Shown: positions 33,051 to 41,225, counted from the first letter of the stretch. The stretch is 42,952 nucleotides of DNA from WS-7 sp035635575 (GCA_035635575.1 DASQAV010000137.1:1-42952), one strand, 5' to 3'. Numbers and translations are program-made. Notes: generated from the sequence alone by a model not told the origin.

Positions 33051-34199
33051 CTACAAGGTTTTCAGAAACGCGAGCAGCGCGTCCCGCTTCTTTGGGGGTA
33101 GGGCTCGGAAGCGATCGCGCGCCCCGGTTCCCTCGCCCCCATGCAGCTCGATCGCCTGCTCGAGCGAGTCGGCGCGGCCGTCGTGCAGGAAGTGGTGCGC
33201 GAGGCGCAAGCCGATGAGCGGCTCCGTCCGGAACTCGGACGGCTCCGCGCGGCCCAGGCAGATGTCCGCCAGATCCGGACCCATGTCGTGGAGGAGAAGG
33301 TCGGTGTAGGCGAAAAACCGTTTCCGATCGAGGGCACGCACGGAATTTCTTCCCGTACGAAGCGTCGGGAAATGGCACGAAGCGCATCCGATGCGATCGA
33401 AGAGATGACGGCCCGCTCCGGCGGCCCCGGTCTGCCGCAGGGGCGAAGGCGGGGCAAGGAAGCGCACGAAGTCGTTCGCGAGATCCAGCGCCCGCTGGTC
33501 GATCTCGGGCTCGGGGACCGGATCGACTCCCGCGGGAATCGAGTTCCCGCCGATCGATTCCTCGGTGGGCACGGCCGGATTCGTGATGCCCATCTCGATG
33601 GTGAACGCACCCGCGTTGAATTCGTCAAGCGCCGGCACGAACGCTTTCCGCCCGAACCGTCCAATGCGCCCGTCCACGAACCGGTTCACGCGGCCGGAGA
33701 TCCCGTCGTGGTTCTTGTCGTCGGGGTCCTGGTAGGAGGCGATGTCCGAGTCCGGCACGGCATCGAGCATGCCGCGTCCGAAGATCGCCAGGGAGCTTCG
33801 GAGGCCGCGCGCGGTGGCGTCCTTGGGCAGAGGCTCCTTGTCGATTCCCAACGCCGCCTTGAGCGCGGGCGTCGCATTTTGCTGGATGACGGGGCCGCCC
33901 TCGCCCGCGAGGGGATCGCAGATTCCGTCGAGGTGGAATGCCGTGGCGTGCACCTCGATTTCATCGCCACTTCCACCCGACACGGGATCTTCGTGGCACT
34001 CCCGGCAGGCGGCGGAATTGAAGAGCGGACCCAATCCGGTTTCGGGCGTGAAGACACTATCGAAGACCGCCCGGCCACGGCGGAATCGATCGAGCTGCTC
34101 CGGGGTCAGGCCCGAGATCGGATCGCCGGGGTGCGTGGGCCTGGCGCAACCGCTCGCGGCGAGGACGAGCAGAAGGAAGAGGCGCACCGAAGCTCTCAT
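33051..34199 (-). CDS. Di-haem c-type peroxidase-like lipoprotein
   Basis: ATG (complement of 34197-34199) overlaps the stop of the upstream small gene (ATGA), so the pair is coupled. A lipoprotein signal opens it (MRASVRLFLLLVLAASGC). Two CxxCH haem motifs are present: CRECH near residue 70 and CASCH near residue 275. Sequence between them (IFGRGMLDAVPDSDIASYQD, GRVNRFVDGRIGRFGRKAF) and after (LLHDMGPDLAD, FRTEPLIGLRLAHHFLHDG) matches the thiol-oxidoreductase/DUF1111 branch of the di-haem cytochrome c peroxidase superfamily. 382 residues is normal. It would sit in the periplasm and handle redox chemistry, possibly H2O2 reduction or an oxidation; the substrate is unproven. Confidence 0.93.
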   Translation of the reverse strand: MRASVRLFLLLVLAASGCARPTHPGDPISGLTPEQLDRFRRGRAVFDSVFTPETGLGPLFNSAACRECHEDPVSGGSGDEIEVHATAFHLDGICDPLAGEGGPVIQQNATPALKAALGIDKEPLPKDATARGLRSSLAIFGRGMLDAVPDSDIASYQDPDDKNHDGISGRVNRFVDGRIGRFGRKAFVPALDEFNAGAFTIEMGITNPAVPTEESIGGNSIPAGVDPVPEPEIDQRALDLANDFVRFLAPPSPLRQTGAAGAGRHLFDRIGCASCHFPTLRTGRNSVRALDRKRFFAYTDLLLHDMGPDLADICLGRAEPSEFRTEPLIGLRLAHHFLHDGRADSLEQAIELHGGEGTGARDRFRALPPKKRDALLAFLKTL

Positions 34200-34516
34200 C
34201 GCGCACCGACCTTGTCGATGCGATCCGCGACGAGCTGTTTGCCGGACCAATGGCACTGCACGCGCACGATGTCGCCGCGCTTCAGCGTGCTCAGCGGAGC
34301 ACCGGCAGGCGCGAGCCGCGCGGTTGTTGGAGCCGCGACGTGAACGATCCGCAGCGCCATGCCGACGCCGGTCACGAGATCGAGCGATCCGCTCTTCGGC
34401 TGGATCGCGTGGATCGTGCCCTGAACCGAGGGATGGGCGGGTTGGTCCTGCACCGCCGCGGCGAGGAGTGTCGATGCCAGAACGAGGAGAAGGGTTGTGC
34501 CTGCAATCCGTTTCAT
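34196..34516 (-). CDS. Small exported OB-fold-like protein
   Basis: The 106-residue product begins with a signal peptide (MKRIAGTTLLLVLASTLLAA) after a GGGAGG site. The mature part has alternating strands (VQGTIHAIQPKSGSLDLVTG, ALRIVHVAAPTTARL, LKRGDIVRVQCHWSGKQLVA) resembling an OB-fold/DUF5666-like barrel. Its stop overlaps the peroxidase start, making a two-gene coupled operon. It could be a partner or assembly factor of the haem protein, but no direct motif shows this. Confidence 0.75.
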   Translation of the reverse strand: MKRIAGTTLLLVLASTLLAAAVQDQPAHPSVQGTIHAIQPKSGSLDLVTGVGMALRIVHVAAPTTARLAPAGAPLSTLKRGDIVRVQCHWSGKQLVADRIDKVGAR

Positions 34517-34639
34517 GAGAGGCCTCCCATGATGATCTGACCCTTATTGCATGCTACCCGAGACCTCGCCTCGAAGGTCCCCGAAAATGTTCGCGAAGTG
34601 CCCCCGTGTGGCCGAAAGGAAAGAGGTCCGCAAGGCTTC

Positions 34640-34691
34640 ACCGTAACGGTTTGGGCCGCTCTTCGTTTCCGATGTCACATCCGGCTTGACG
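34640..34691 (+). promoter_or_regulatory. Two 11-bp palindromes upstream of a putative -35
   Basis: ACCGTAACGGT (34640-34650) and GATGTCACATC (34671-34681) are both perfect inverted repeats with a one-base centre, 31 bases apart centre to centre (about three helical turns). TTGACG follows at 34686-34691. No convincing -10 lies at 17 bases. They look like operators for the divergent genes at 34516 and 34754, but the two sequences differ, so two regulators would be needed. Confidence 0.35.
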
Positions 34692-34753
34692 TGTTTGTTC
34701 CTAGGGGGAAATGGCGGAGGAGTGGACTGTCCCCCAAGGAGGATGGAACATCC

Positions 34754-35653
34754 ATGAAACGGTTTCGGGGCTCCGTTCTCGGTGTCGTCCTTGGCCTCGG
34801 TCTGGCGCTGGCGGCAGCCCCCAAGCCCGCGCTCGCGCAGCCGGATTCGCTCCCCCGGCATTTGAGAGACCGGGAAGCCGGGATCCCGACCTCGATGCTG
34901 GGCACGTATGTTCACCGGCATCAGCTTCTTGTACTCCCGTTCTACGAGCATGTTTCGGATCGAAATCAGGAGTACAACACTGCCATCCTGGGATTCGGAT
35001 TGAACGAGGATTTTCGCGGGAAGTTCCGCTCGTCCTCCGAGGCGATCTTCATCGCCTACGGCCTGAGCGACAAGGTCGCATTGGAATTCGAAAGCGCCCA
35101 CATGCGGGCGTCCCTGGAAAAATCGCCCGCCGATCCTACGGCCACCCCGTCCAGGATCGAAGAGTCGGGACTTTCGGACCTCGAAGGACAGCTCCGGCTT
35201 CGTCTTGCCGACGAGCGCGGGCGGCGCCCCGAGATTTTCGGCTTCGTCGAAGTGACCGCGCCCACGCAGAAGAAGAAGCTCCTGATCGGACGCAAGGACT
35301 GGGACGCCAGGCCGGGCATCGGTTTCATCCGCGGCTTCACGTGGGGAACCATGACGATCTGGTCCACGTTCGAGTACAACCGGGAGAAGTCGGCGATCCA
35401 GGAGGCGGCACACGTGGATATCGGGGAGACCAGCATCGAATATCTGAGGCGCTTGTCCCGGTCCTGGCGGTTCAGCCTCGCGTTCGAAGGTGGAGAGGGT
35501 GGCGCGCCGGACGAGTGGGAGCTGCGCCCGGCGCTACAGGGCCGCCTCGCGGACGGGATCTTCTTGAAGCTGATCAACTCGGTCGGCGTATCTTCCAAGG
35601 CTCCGGACTGGACGCCCCAGATTGGATTGATGTTCTCGCTTCCCCCGCGCTGA
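34754..35653 (+). CDS. Outer-membrane beta-barrel-like exported protein
   Basis: ATG 34754 lies eleven bases after AAGGAGG and opens a signal peptide (MKRFRGSVLGVVLGLGLALA, cleavage near ALA-Q). The 299 residues alternate short strands and turns: TYVHRHQLLVLPFYEHVSDR, EYNTAILGFGL, DKVALEFESAHMRASLEK, LEGQLRLRLAD, PEIFGFVEVTAP, TMTIWSTFEYN, WRFSLAFEGGEGG, then a last strand IGLMFSLPPR. The terminal aromatic-x-hydrophobic ending fits a barrel inserted by the BAM machinery. It resembles 'transporter/outer membrane beta-barrel' proteins of the MetA-pathway-of-phenol type in outline only. Function unknown. A 4-codon frame (ATG 34743) overlaps the start but has no spacing to the ribosome-binding site. 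Confidence 0.75.
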   Translation: MKRFRGSVLGVVLGLGLALAAAPKPALAQPDSLPRHLRDREAGIPTSMLGTYVHRHQLLVLPFYEHVSDRNQEYNTAILGFGLNEDFRGKFRSSSEAIFIAYGLSDKVALEFESAHMRASLEKSPADPTATPSRIEESGLSDLEGQLRLRLADERGRRPEIFGFVEVTAPTQKKKLLIGRKDWDARPGIGFIRGFTWGTMTIWSTFEYNREKSAIQEAAHVDIGETSIEYLRRLSRSWRFSLAFEGGEGGAPDEWELRPALQGRLADGIFLKLINSVGVSSKAPDWTPQIGLMFSLPPR

Positions 35654-35674
35654 TTACGACGATGGGGTGCGATA

Positions 35675-35761
35675 TGGTGCGGGAGACAGGACTTGAACCT
35701 GCACGAGCTTGCGCCCACTGGACCCTGAACCCAGCGCGTCTGCCAGTTTCGCCACTCCCGC
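35675..35761 (-). tRNA. tRNA-Leu (anticodon CAG)
   Basis: On the minus strand the acceptor GCGGGAG pairs with CTCCCGC, followed by discriminator A and an encoded CCA. The anticodon loop is TTCAGGG with anticodon CAG. A long variable arm (GTGGGCGCAAGCTCGT) marks a class II tRNA; the T arm contains GTTCAAGTC. It reads CUG, an important codon in this GC-rich genome. Confidence 0.95.
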
Positions 35762-35784
35762 ACATTTCTTCGGCAGAGCCCGTT

Positions 35785-35813
35785 AACCTACACTAGGATC
35801 AGCCGGCGTTCAA
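35785..35813 (-). promoter_or_regulatory. Probable promoter of tRNA-Leu
   Basis: Minus-strand TTGAAC (4 of 6 to -35), a 17-base spacer, and TAGGTT (3 of 6 to -10). The predicted start near 35778 leaves a leader of about 17 bases to the tRNA 5' end, a usual arrangement for tRNA genes. Confidence 0.45.
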
Positions 35814-35911
35814 CCCGGTTGCCCCCCAAATCCGCGCGGCGTTTCGGCTTGGCGTGCCTTGCTTTAGCGCTCCCGCCGTGGTAAACACGAAGACTCATCC
35901 AGGGAGGAATC

Positions 35912-36421
35912 ATGCCGCGGCCGACGTCCAAGCCGGGCGCTGCTAAGGCTCAAGATGGCAAAGAAGAGCGCCAGGTCATCACCACCAACCGCAAGGCCCG
36001 CCACGAGTACACCATCATCGAGACCTTCGAGGCGGGGATCGAGCTGCGCGGCACGGAGGTGAAGTCCCTCCGCGATTCCAAGGCGCAGCTCACCGACGCC
36101 TACGCCACGGTGGAATCCGGGCAAATCTACCTGCGCAACGCCCATATCTCGATCTACGACCCCGCCAGCTACGCGAACCATGAGCCCACGCGCACGCGCC
36201 GGCTGCTCATGCACAAGGCGCAAATCCGGAAGCTGGAGGTCCAGCTGAACCAGTCGGGCCTCACCATGGTGCCGCTCTCGCTCTATTTCCTGCACGGCAA
36301 GGTGAAGGTGGAGCTGGCGGTCGTGAAGGGGAGGAAGAACTTCGACAAGCGCGACAAGCTGGACGAGCGGCGCGCCCGGAAGGAAATCCGGGGCATCATG
36401 CGTGGGGAGCGGCCGGAGTGA
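35912..36421 (+). CDS. smpB: SsrA-binding protein SmpB
   Basis: Binds tmRNA and delivers it to stalled ribosomes for trans-translation. ATG 35912 follows GGGAGGAATC. Family landmarks are VITTNRKARHEYTIIETFEA, GIELRGTEVKSLRDSKAQLT, YATVESGQIYLRNAHISIYD, HEPTRTRRLLMHKAQIRKL and the basic tail KGRKNFDKRDKLDERRARKE. The 169-residue length includes a slightly long, Ala/Lys-rich N-terminus. The amidase gene's GTG overlaps its stop (GTGA). No tmRNA (ssrA) gene is seen in the window. Confidence 0.97.
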   Translation: MPRPTSKPGAAKAQDGKEERQVITTNRKARHEYTIIETFEAGIELRGTEVKSLRDSKAQLTDAYATVESGQIYLRNAHISIYDPASYANHEPTRTRRLLMHKAQIRKLEVQLNQSGLTMVPLSLYFLHGKVKVELAVVKGRKNFDKRDKLDERRARKEIRGIMRGERPE

Positions 36422-37860
36422 GGCGCGCTGCGTTCTGCGTGGTCGCGCTCCTGACCCTCGCCGTCACCGCGGCGTTCGCCGTGCAGGGCGCGCCGCCGAT
36501 CGACGTGCTCTACCCGGATCCTCAGCCCCCCGAGCGCATCCGCCCGATCATGCTCGAGGGCACCCGTTACATTTCGACGAACGACATCGCGCGGATCTTC
36601 CGCGCCACCAAGTACTGGCGGCCCGAGCTGCGGAAGCTCTCCCTTCGCCTCGGCGACCACACGATCCGATTCACCGTCGATGCGCCCATCGTCCTCATCG
36701 ATGAGGTCGCGCAGAACCTGATCGACTCGCCGCGCCTGATTCAGGGCCAGGTCTACGTCCCCGAATCGGTGCTTCGCGGTCTCATGGACTGGGGATTCGT
36801 CCAGAGCGCGACCTGGGACGAGCCGTCGCGCTCCATCCGATTCCGCTCTCAGGTCCACACGGTTCGGCAGGCCCAGCTCTGGGTTCGCGGGCGCGTGACC
36901 GAGGTTTCGGCGACGCTTCTGAAAACCCTATCGCCCCGCCTCATCTACGCGACGCCGAACGAGCTCCGGCTTCTCTTCGAGGAGGGAACGCTCGATTCAG
37001 CGCGCGCCTTCTCCGGGGGCACCGTCCAGAGCGGCACGATCCAGGAGACGACGGACGGCGTGGAGATCCGTCTCGTCCTGACGCCGGGAGCCCAGGGATA
37101 CTCGCTTTCGGTCAGCTCCAATCGCCTGAAGCTCGCGGTCACGGACGACAAGGATCTGGTGCAGCAGGGAATTTTCTCCAAGCTCGAGCCGATCTCGCTG
37201 GGCGGGGCGGACGGAAAGCTCCGCACGATCGTGATCGACCCGGGGCACGGCGGCAAGGATCTGGGCGCGGCTCTTCCGGGCGGCGGAGCCGAGAAGGACG
37301 CCGCGCTCGATCTGGCGCGCGCACTCCGGAGCGCGCTGCAAGACATGGTGGGCGCGCGGGTGATCCTGACGCGGGACAGCGATGCGGACCTCTCCGTCTC
37401 GCGCCGCTCGGAGATCGCGAACGAGTTGGGCGCGGATCTCTTCCTCAGCATCCACTTCGACGCGGACGGGCTGATCCGCGAGGGCGGGTTCCGCATCTAC
37501 GCTCTCTCGGCGACACCGGCCCCGGACGCCGCGGACCGGCTCCCGCTCACCCTCGGCGGCGAGAGCGGGTCCGAGATGCATCCCTGGGACTCGGCTCAGA
37601 CCCAGTCGACGGGTACGAGCATCGCGCTGGGGCAAACGATCGCCGACGCGCTGGCTCGGAACTTTCCGCAGACCAAGGTCGCGTTTCGCACGGGCCGGAT
37701 CAGTGTGCTCGAGCCGGTGGCCGCGCCCGCGGTGATGCTCGAGTGCGGACCGGCGCCTCGAGGCGCCCAGGCCATGAGTCTTCAGGGCTACACGATTCGC
37801 GAGATTGCCAAGATCGTCGCGCAATCCATCCAGGAGATGGCCCGCGGAGGGCACGCGTGA
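36418..37860 (+). CDS. N-acetylmuramoyl-L-alanine amidase with copper-amine-oxidase N-domain
   Basis: Cleaves the amide bond between MurNAc and the peptide in peptidoglycan. GTG 36418 overlaps the smpB stop; a signal peptide follows (MRRAAFCVVALLTLAVTAAF). Residues about 40-140 resemble a copper-amine-oxidase N-terminal-like domain (IMLEGTRYISTNDIARIFRA, GQVYVPESVL), probably for wall binding. An AMIN-like beta region comes next. Residues about 270-475 are Amidase_3: zinc His H277 in VIDPGHGGKDLGA, Glu in GGAEKDAALDLA, second His in LSIHFDADG (most relatives have N for this D), and catalytic Glu in AVMLECGPA. It acts in the periplasm, in the AmiC class. The next gene's GTG overlaps its stop. 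Confidence 0.93.
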   Translation: MRRAAFCVVALLTLAVTAAFAVQGAPPIDVLYPDPQPPERIRPIMLEGTRYISTNDIARIFRATKYWRPELRKLSLRLGDHTIRFTVDAPIVLIDEVAQNLIDSPRLIQGQVYVPESVLRGLMDWGFVQSATWDEPSRSIRFRSQVHTVRQAQLWVRGRVTEVSATLLKTLSPRLIYATPNELRLLFEEGTLDSARAFSGGTVQSGTIQETTDGVEIRLVLTPGAQGYSLSVSSNRLKLAVTDDKDLVQQGIFSKLEPISLGGADGKLRTIVIDPGHGGKDLGAALPGGGAEKDAALDLARALRSALQDMVGARVILTRDSDADLSVSRRSEIANELGADLFLSIHFDADGLIREGGFRIYALSATPAPDAADRLPLTLGGESGSEMHPWDSAQTQSTGTSIALGQTIADALARNFPQTKVAFRTGRISVLEPVAAPAVMLECGPAPRGAQAMSLQGYTIREIAKIVAQSIQEMARGGHA

Positions 37861-38414
37861 ACCGGCTTCAGCGTCGCTGGGCCATCGGGATCGGCGGCAG
37901 CCTCGCCATCGTGATCGCCTTCTTCTACATCGGCCGCATGCGAACGCACAGTGACAATCAGGCGCCGCGCCTGGTCCCGCTCGCCTCGGAGCTCGAGGGA
38001 ACCCGCGGGGTCTACCTCTACTTCGGCACGCCCGGGTCGGACACCCTTTCCCCGGAATACCGCGACGTCGTGGTGAAGGATCGGCCCCAGGAGCAGGTCC
38101 GTTCCATCTACCGCGAGCTGCTCGCGGGGCCCTCGAAGGAGCACACGGCGCTCTTCCCCGAGGGAACGGAGCTTCTCGAGGCATACTGGACCGACAAGGG
38201 AACCCTGTATCTCGACTGGAATCGCACGCTCACGCAGGGATTTCGCGGCGGAAGCGCGCGCGAGCACGCGTTGATTGCATCCATCGTCCGCACCGCGGGG
38301 GAGAACCTGCCCGGCGTCGAGCGCGTGATGATCCTGGTGGAGGGGGAACCGGCCGCGACGATCGGCGGGCACTTCGACGTGCTCTCGCCGTTACAGGTGA
38401 GCGAATGGCGATGA
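37857..38414 (+). CDS. GerMN-domain membrane protein
   Basis: GTG 37857 overlaps the amidase stop. One N-terminal membrane anchor (WAIGIGGSLAIVIAFFYIGR) precedes a periplasmic GerMN domain: GVYLYFGTPGSDTLSPEYRD, RSIYRELLAGPSKEHTALFP, GTELLEAYWTDKGTLYLDWN, FRGGSAREHALIASIVRTAG, and GVERVMILVEGEPAATIGGH. GerMN modules are found in spore-germination and lipoprotein settings and are thought to bind wall components. The 185-residue product here very probably acts with the adjacent amidase. Its last 10 bases overlap murI. Confidence 0.92.
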   Translation: MNRLQRRWAIGIGGSLAIVIAFFYIGRMRTHSDNQAPRLVPLASELEGTRGVYLYFGTPGSDTLSPEYRDVVVKDRPQEQVRSIYRELLAGPSKEHTALFPEGTELLEAYWTDKGTLYLDWNRTLTQGFRGGSAREHALIASIVRTAGENLPGVERVMILVEGEPAATIGGHFDVLSPLQVSEWR

Positions 38415-39268
38415 CGCGAGATCGGAAGCACACGCTGGGGGTATTCGACTCGGGGATCGGGGGGCTCACGGTGGTGCGCCACCTGCGCCGGCTTCTGCCC
38501 GCGTGGGACATCGTGTATTTCGGAGACACCGCGCGCGTTCCCTACGGAACCAAATCGGACGCCACGGTCCGGCGTTTCGCCGGCGAGGCTGCCCGGTTTC
38601 TCACGCAGTTCGGCGTCAGCCACCTCGTTGTGGCGTGCAATACCGTCTCGGCCGTGGCGCTCCGCGCGCTCGAGCGGAATTTCCGCGGGCTTCCCGTGGA
38701 CGGCGTGATCCAGCCCGGGGCGGAAGCCGCCGTTAGGGCGACGCGCTCCGGCAGGATCGGCGTGATCGGCACGCGCGCGACCATCGCGAGCGGCGCCTAC
38801 GAACACGCGATCTCCATCGCGGCACGCCACGCCGGCACGCCCACGCGCGTGTTCACGAATCCCTGTCCGCTCCTCGTGCCGCTCGCGGAGGAGGGGCTGG
38901 TGGGAGGCCGAGCCGCGCGCGAGGTGCTGCGCGATTACCTGGGACCGCTTCGCGCGCGCAAGATCGACACGCTGATCCTGGGATGCACGCACTACCCGCC
39001 CTTCAAGCCCGCGATCCGCTCGATCCTCGGGCGCCGCGTCACCCTCATCGATTCCGGAGAGGTGACCGCGCGCGGCCTGGCCCGCGAGCTTCGCCAGAAC
39101 CCCGGCCCGCGAGGCCGGGGATCGCTCCGATGCTACGTGTCCGATATTCCGCGGCAATTCGAGGCGATCGGCCGCCGGTTTCTGGGCTCCAAGGTGGGAA
39201 AGGTCTGGCTGGTTCCGCAGGACGACCTTCCCTGGTTCCAGCGTCCGCCCATCGAGGGAATTCCATGA
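38405..39268 (+). CDS. murI: Glutamate racemase
   Basis: Interconverts L- and D-glutamate for peptidoglycan synthesis. ATG 38405 overlaps the GerMN gene by 10 bases. The 287-residue enzyme has LGVFDSGIGGLTVVRHL, VYFGDTARVPYGTKSD, the first catalytic Cys C78 in VVACNTVSAVAL, and the second Cys C194 in LGCTHYPPFKPAI. VTLIDSGEVTARGL follows, then a family-typical C-terminus (FEAIGRRFLGSKVGKVWLV). Its stop overlaps the rph start (ATGA). Confidence 0.97.
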   Translation: MAMTRDRKHTLGVFDSGIGGLTVVRHLRRLLPAWDIVYFGDTARVPYGTKSDATVRRFAGEAARFLTQFGVSHLVVACNTVSAVALRALERNFRGLPVDGVIQPGAEAAVRATRSGRIGVIGTRATIASGAYEHAISIAARHAGTPTRVFTNPCPLLVPLAEEGLVGGRAAREVLRDYLGPLRARKIDTLILGCTHYPPFKPAIRSILGRRVTLIDSGEVTARGLARELRQNPGPRGRGSLRCYVSDIPRQFEAIGRRFLGSKVGKVWLVPQDDLPWFQRPPIEGIP

Positions 39269-40035
39269 CCAAGACGGCGGCGACGAAGGTGGCGAAGCGC
39301 GTGGACGGCCGGCGCCCCACGGAGCTCCGGCCCGTCACGATCAAGCGGGGCTACCTCAAGAACGCGGAGGGCTCGGCGCTGATCCAGATGGGGGGAACGA
39401 CGGTTCTCTGCGCGGCGACCGTGGAGGAGCGCGTGCCGCCATTCTTGCGCAACACCGGACGGGGCTGGGTGACCGCCGAATACAGCATGCTTCCGCGCTC
39501 CTCGGCCGACCGCATCCAGCGCGAGGTGAATCGAGGGCACCCCGGGGGCCGCACGCACGAGATCCAGCGGCTGATCGGGCGCTCGCTTCGCGCGGTCACG
39601 AATCTCACGGCGCTGGGGGAGCGGCAGATCCTGATCGACTGCGACGTGATCGAGGCGGACGGCGGGACGCGCACCGCGTCCATCACGGGCGCGTACGTCG
39701 CGCTCGTCGACGCGATCCGGTGGCTCGCCAAGAAGACGCCGTTCGCGGCATCTCCATTGCGCGACTTCGTCGCCGCGGTCTCGGTGGGCATCGTGGACGG
39801 CGTTCCGTGTCTCGACCTCAACTACCCGGAGGACTCGAAGGCTCAGGTGGACATGAATCTCGTCCTGACCGGCGCGGGCCGGATCGTGGAGATCCAGGGG
39901 ACCGCGGAGGGGGAAGCTTTCAGCGAGCGCGAGATGGCCGCCATGATGACGCTGGGGAAATCTGGGGTGCGCAAGCTCATCCAGACGCAGCGCAAGGTAC
40001 TCGGGCTGAAAAAGCTTCCCAAAGCTTGGACCTGA
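39265..40035 (+). CDS. rph: Ribonuclease PH
   Basis: A phosphorolytic 3'-5' exonuclease that trims tRNA precursors. ATG 39265 overlaps the murI stop. The 256 residues include RRPTELRPVTIKRGYLKNAE, the phosphate-binding region WVTAEYSMLPRSSADRIQRE, GGRTHEIQRLIGRSLRAV, ILIDCDVIEADGGTRTASIT, and LDLNYPEDSKAQVDMNLV with the conserved DxxxxD-type acidic pair, ending KLIQTQRKVLGLKKL. Length is normal (about 240-260). Ten bases overlap the start of rdgB. Confidence 0.97.
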   Translation: MTKTAATKVAKRVDGRRPTELRPVTIKRGYLKNAEGSALIQMGGTTVLCAATVEERVPPFLRNTGRGWVTAEYSMLPRSSADRIQREVNRGHPGGRTHEIQRLIGRSLRAVTNLTALGERQILIDCDVIEADGGTRTASITGAYVALVDAIRWLAKKTPFAASPLRDFVAAVSVGIVDGVPCLDLNYPEDSKAQVDMNLVLTGAGRIVEIQGTAEGEAFSEREMAAMMTLGKSGVRKLIQTQRKVLGLKKLPKAWT

Positions 40036-40619
40036 TCGTCCTCGCGACATCGAACGAAGGAAAGGCCCGAGAGCTCTCGAATCTGCTTCACGGATTGGCC
40101 CGCCGCTTGGAATTCCTCCGCGCGCATCCGGAGATAGAGCTTCCTCCCGAAACCGGATCCACCTACCGCGAAAACGCGCTCGCGAAGGCGCGCTCGGTGC
40201 ACGACGCACTTCGTGTTCCCGCGCTGGGAGATGATTCCGGTCTGGAAGTGGACGCGCTGCAGGGTGCGCCGGGACTTCACTCGGCGCGCTACGCGGGCCC
40301 GAACGCGACCGACCGCGCGAATGTCGATCGTCTGCTGCTTGCGCTGAAAGGCACTCCACCGCATGAACGGAGCGCGCGATTCCGCTGCGTGCTCGCGCTC
40401 GTCGGCGCCTCCGACACGCCGCTCGTGGTCGAGGGAATCTGCGAGGGAAAGATCCTCGGCGAGCCTCGGGGCGCCGCCGGCTTCGGCTACGACCCCGTCT
40501 TCGTCCCAAAAGGGGAAACGCTTACGTTCGCGGAACTTACGAGCGAGAGGAAGGCTCTCCTGGGCCACCGGGGGCGCGCCGCACTGGCCCTCCGAAAAAT
40601 CCTCGATACAGGGCATTGA
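40026..40619 (+). CDS. rdgB: XTP/dITP (non-canonical purine NTP) pyrophosphatase
   Basis: Removes ITP, dITP and XTP from nucleotide pools. TTG 40026 is the only start that gives the standard N-terminus (DLIVLATSNEGKARELSNLL); it overlaps rph by 10 bases. Motifs are PETGSTYRENALAKARSVHD, ALGDDSGLEVDALQGAPGLH (metal and base-binding), SARYAGPNATDRANVDRLLL, and GFGYDPVFVPKGETLTFAEL near the C-terminus (substrate grip). It has 197 residues, as usual. The pairing with rph in this order is widespread in bacteria. Confidence 0.96.
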   Translation: MDLIVLATSNEGKARELSNLLHGLARRLEFLRAHPEIELPPETGSTYRENALAKARSVHDALRVPALGDDSGLEVDALQGAPGLHSARYAGPNATDRANVDRLLLALKGTPPHERSARFRCVLALVGASDTPLVVEGICEGKILGEPRGAAGFGYDPVFVPKGETLTFAELTSERKALLGHRGRAALALRKILDTGH

Positions 40620-40652
40620 CTGCGTAGGAGTACGGAGAGTAGGTTTCCGATC

Positions 40653-41063
40653 ATGTCCGGTGCCCCCGCTCGAAATCCCACCCGCGTGCTCGTGATCGAG
40701 GACAATCGAGATTCCGGTCTTGCGATGGAGATGATGCTGGAGCTCAGCGGTCACGTGGTGAAGGTCGCCTGCACCGGGAACGAAGGAATGACGCTCGCCC
40801 ATGAATTCCACCCCGACGTGGTGCTCTGCGATATCGGGTTGGAAGACGGAATGGATGGATACGCCGTGGCTCGTGCGCTCCGCTCCGATCCGGAATGCGC
40901 CAGCAGCTATCTCGTCGCGGTGACCGGCTACGGGCGTGAGGAGGATGTCCGCCGATCCAGGGAGGCGGGCTTCGACGTGCATCTCACGAAGCCGATCGAC
41001 CCCGGGGCGCTGGACACGATGCTCCGCGATATTGCCGCCCGCCTGCACGCCGCGCAGGCGTGA
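40653..41063 (+). CDS. Single-domain response regulator (receiver only)
   Basis: A 136-residue receiver domain: acidic pair in VLVIEDNRDSGLAMEMMLEL, phospho-acceptor D60 in VVLCDIGLEDGMDGYAVARA, Thr in LVAVTGYGREEDVRRSREAG, and K113 in VHLTKPIDPGAL. There is no output domain, so it acts by protein contact, as a phosphate shuttle or effector. No kinase is adjacent. It begins 33 bases after rdgB with only a weak ribosome-binding site, and its coding end is immediately followed by small inverted repeats. Confidence 0.95.
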   Translation: MSGAPARNPTRVLVIEDNRDSGLAMEMMLELSGHVVKVACTGNEGMTLAHEFHPDVVLCDIGLEDGMDGYAVARALRSDPECASSYLVAVTGYGREEDVRRSREAGFDVHLTKPIDPGALDTMLRDIAARLHAAQA

Positions 41064-41071
41064 GTAGGGGT

Positions 41072-41095
41072 GCCCGCCCCCGTTCGTGGGCGGGC
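41072..41095 (-). terminator. Hairpin between the receiver gene and tRNA-His
   Basis: GCCCGCCC and GGGCGGGC form an 8-bp stem with an 8-base loop, sited nine bases past the receiver stop and 31 bases past the tRNA-His 3' end on the minus strand. No T-run is seen in either direction. It could end either transcript. Confidence 0.5.
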
Positions 41096-41126
41096 GCCTC
41101 GGCGGCAGTGCCTCAGCGGGTGAAGC

Positions 41127-41202
41127 TGGGGTGGATGACGGGGATCGAACCCGCAACCACTGGAGCCACAGTCCAGTGCTCTACCATTGAGCTACATCCA
41201 CC
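41127..41202 (-). tRNA. tRNA-His (anticodon GTG)
   Basis: The minus strand shows the acceptor GTGGATG paired with CATCCAC, an encoded G at position -1 opposite C73, and an encoded CCA. The anticodon loop CTGTGGC carries GTG, and the T arm has GGTTCGATCC. The extra G-1 confirms His identity. It lies 23 bases downstream of tRNA-Arg on the same strand and is probably co-transcribed. Confidence 0.96.
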
Positions 41203-41225
41203 GCACATGGTCAGGCAGGTTGGTG

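Noticed and set aside
34743..34757. Four-codon frame (Met-Glu-His-Pro) overlapping the barrel start
   Set aside because: It abuts the ribosome-binding site with no spacing, so it would not be translated; chance overlap is enough.
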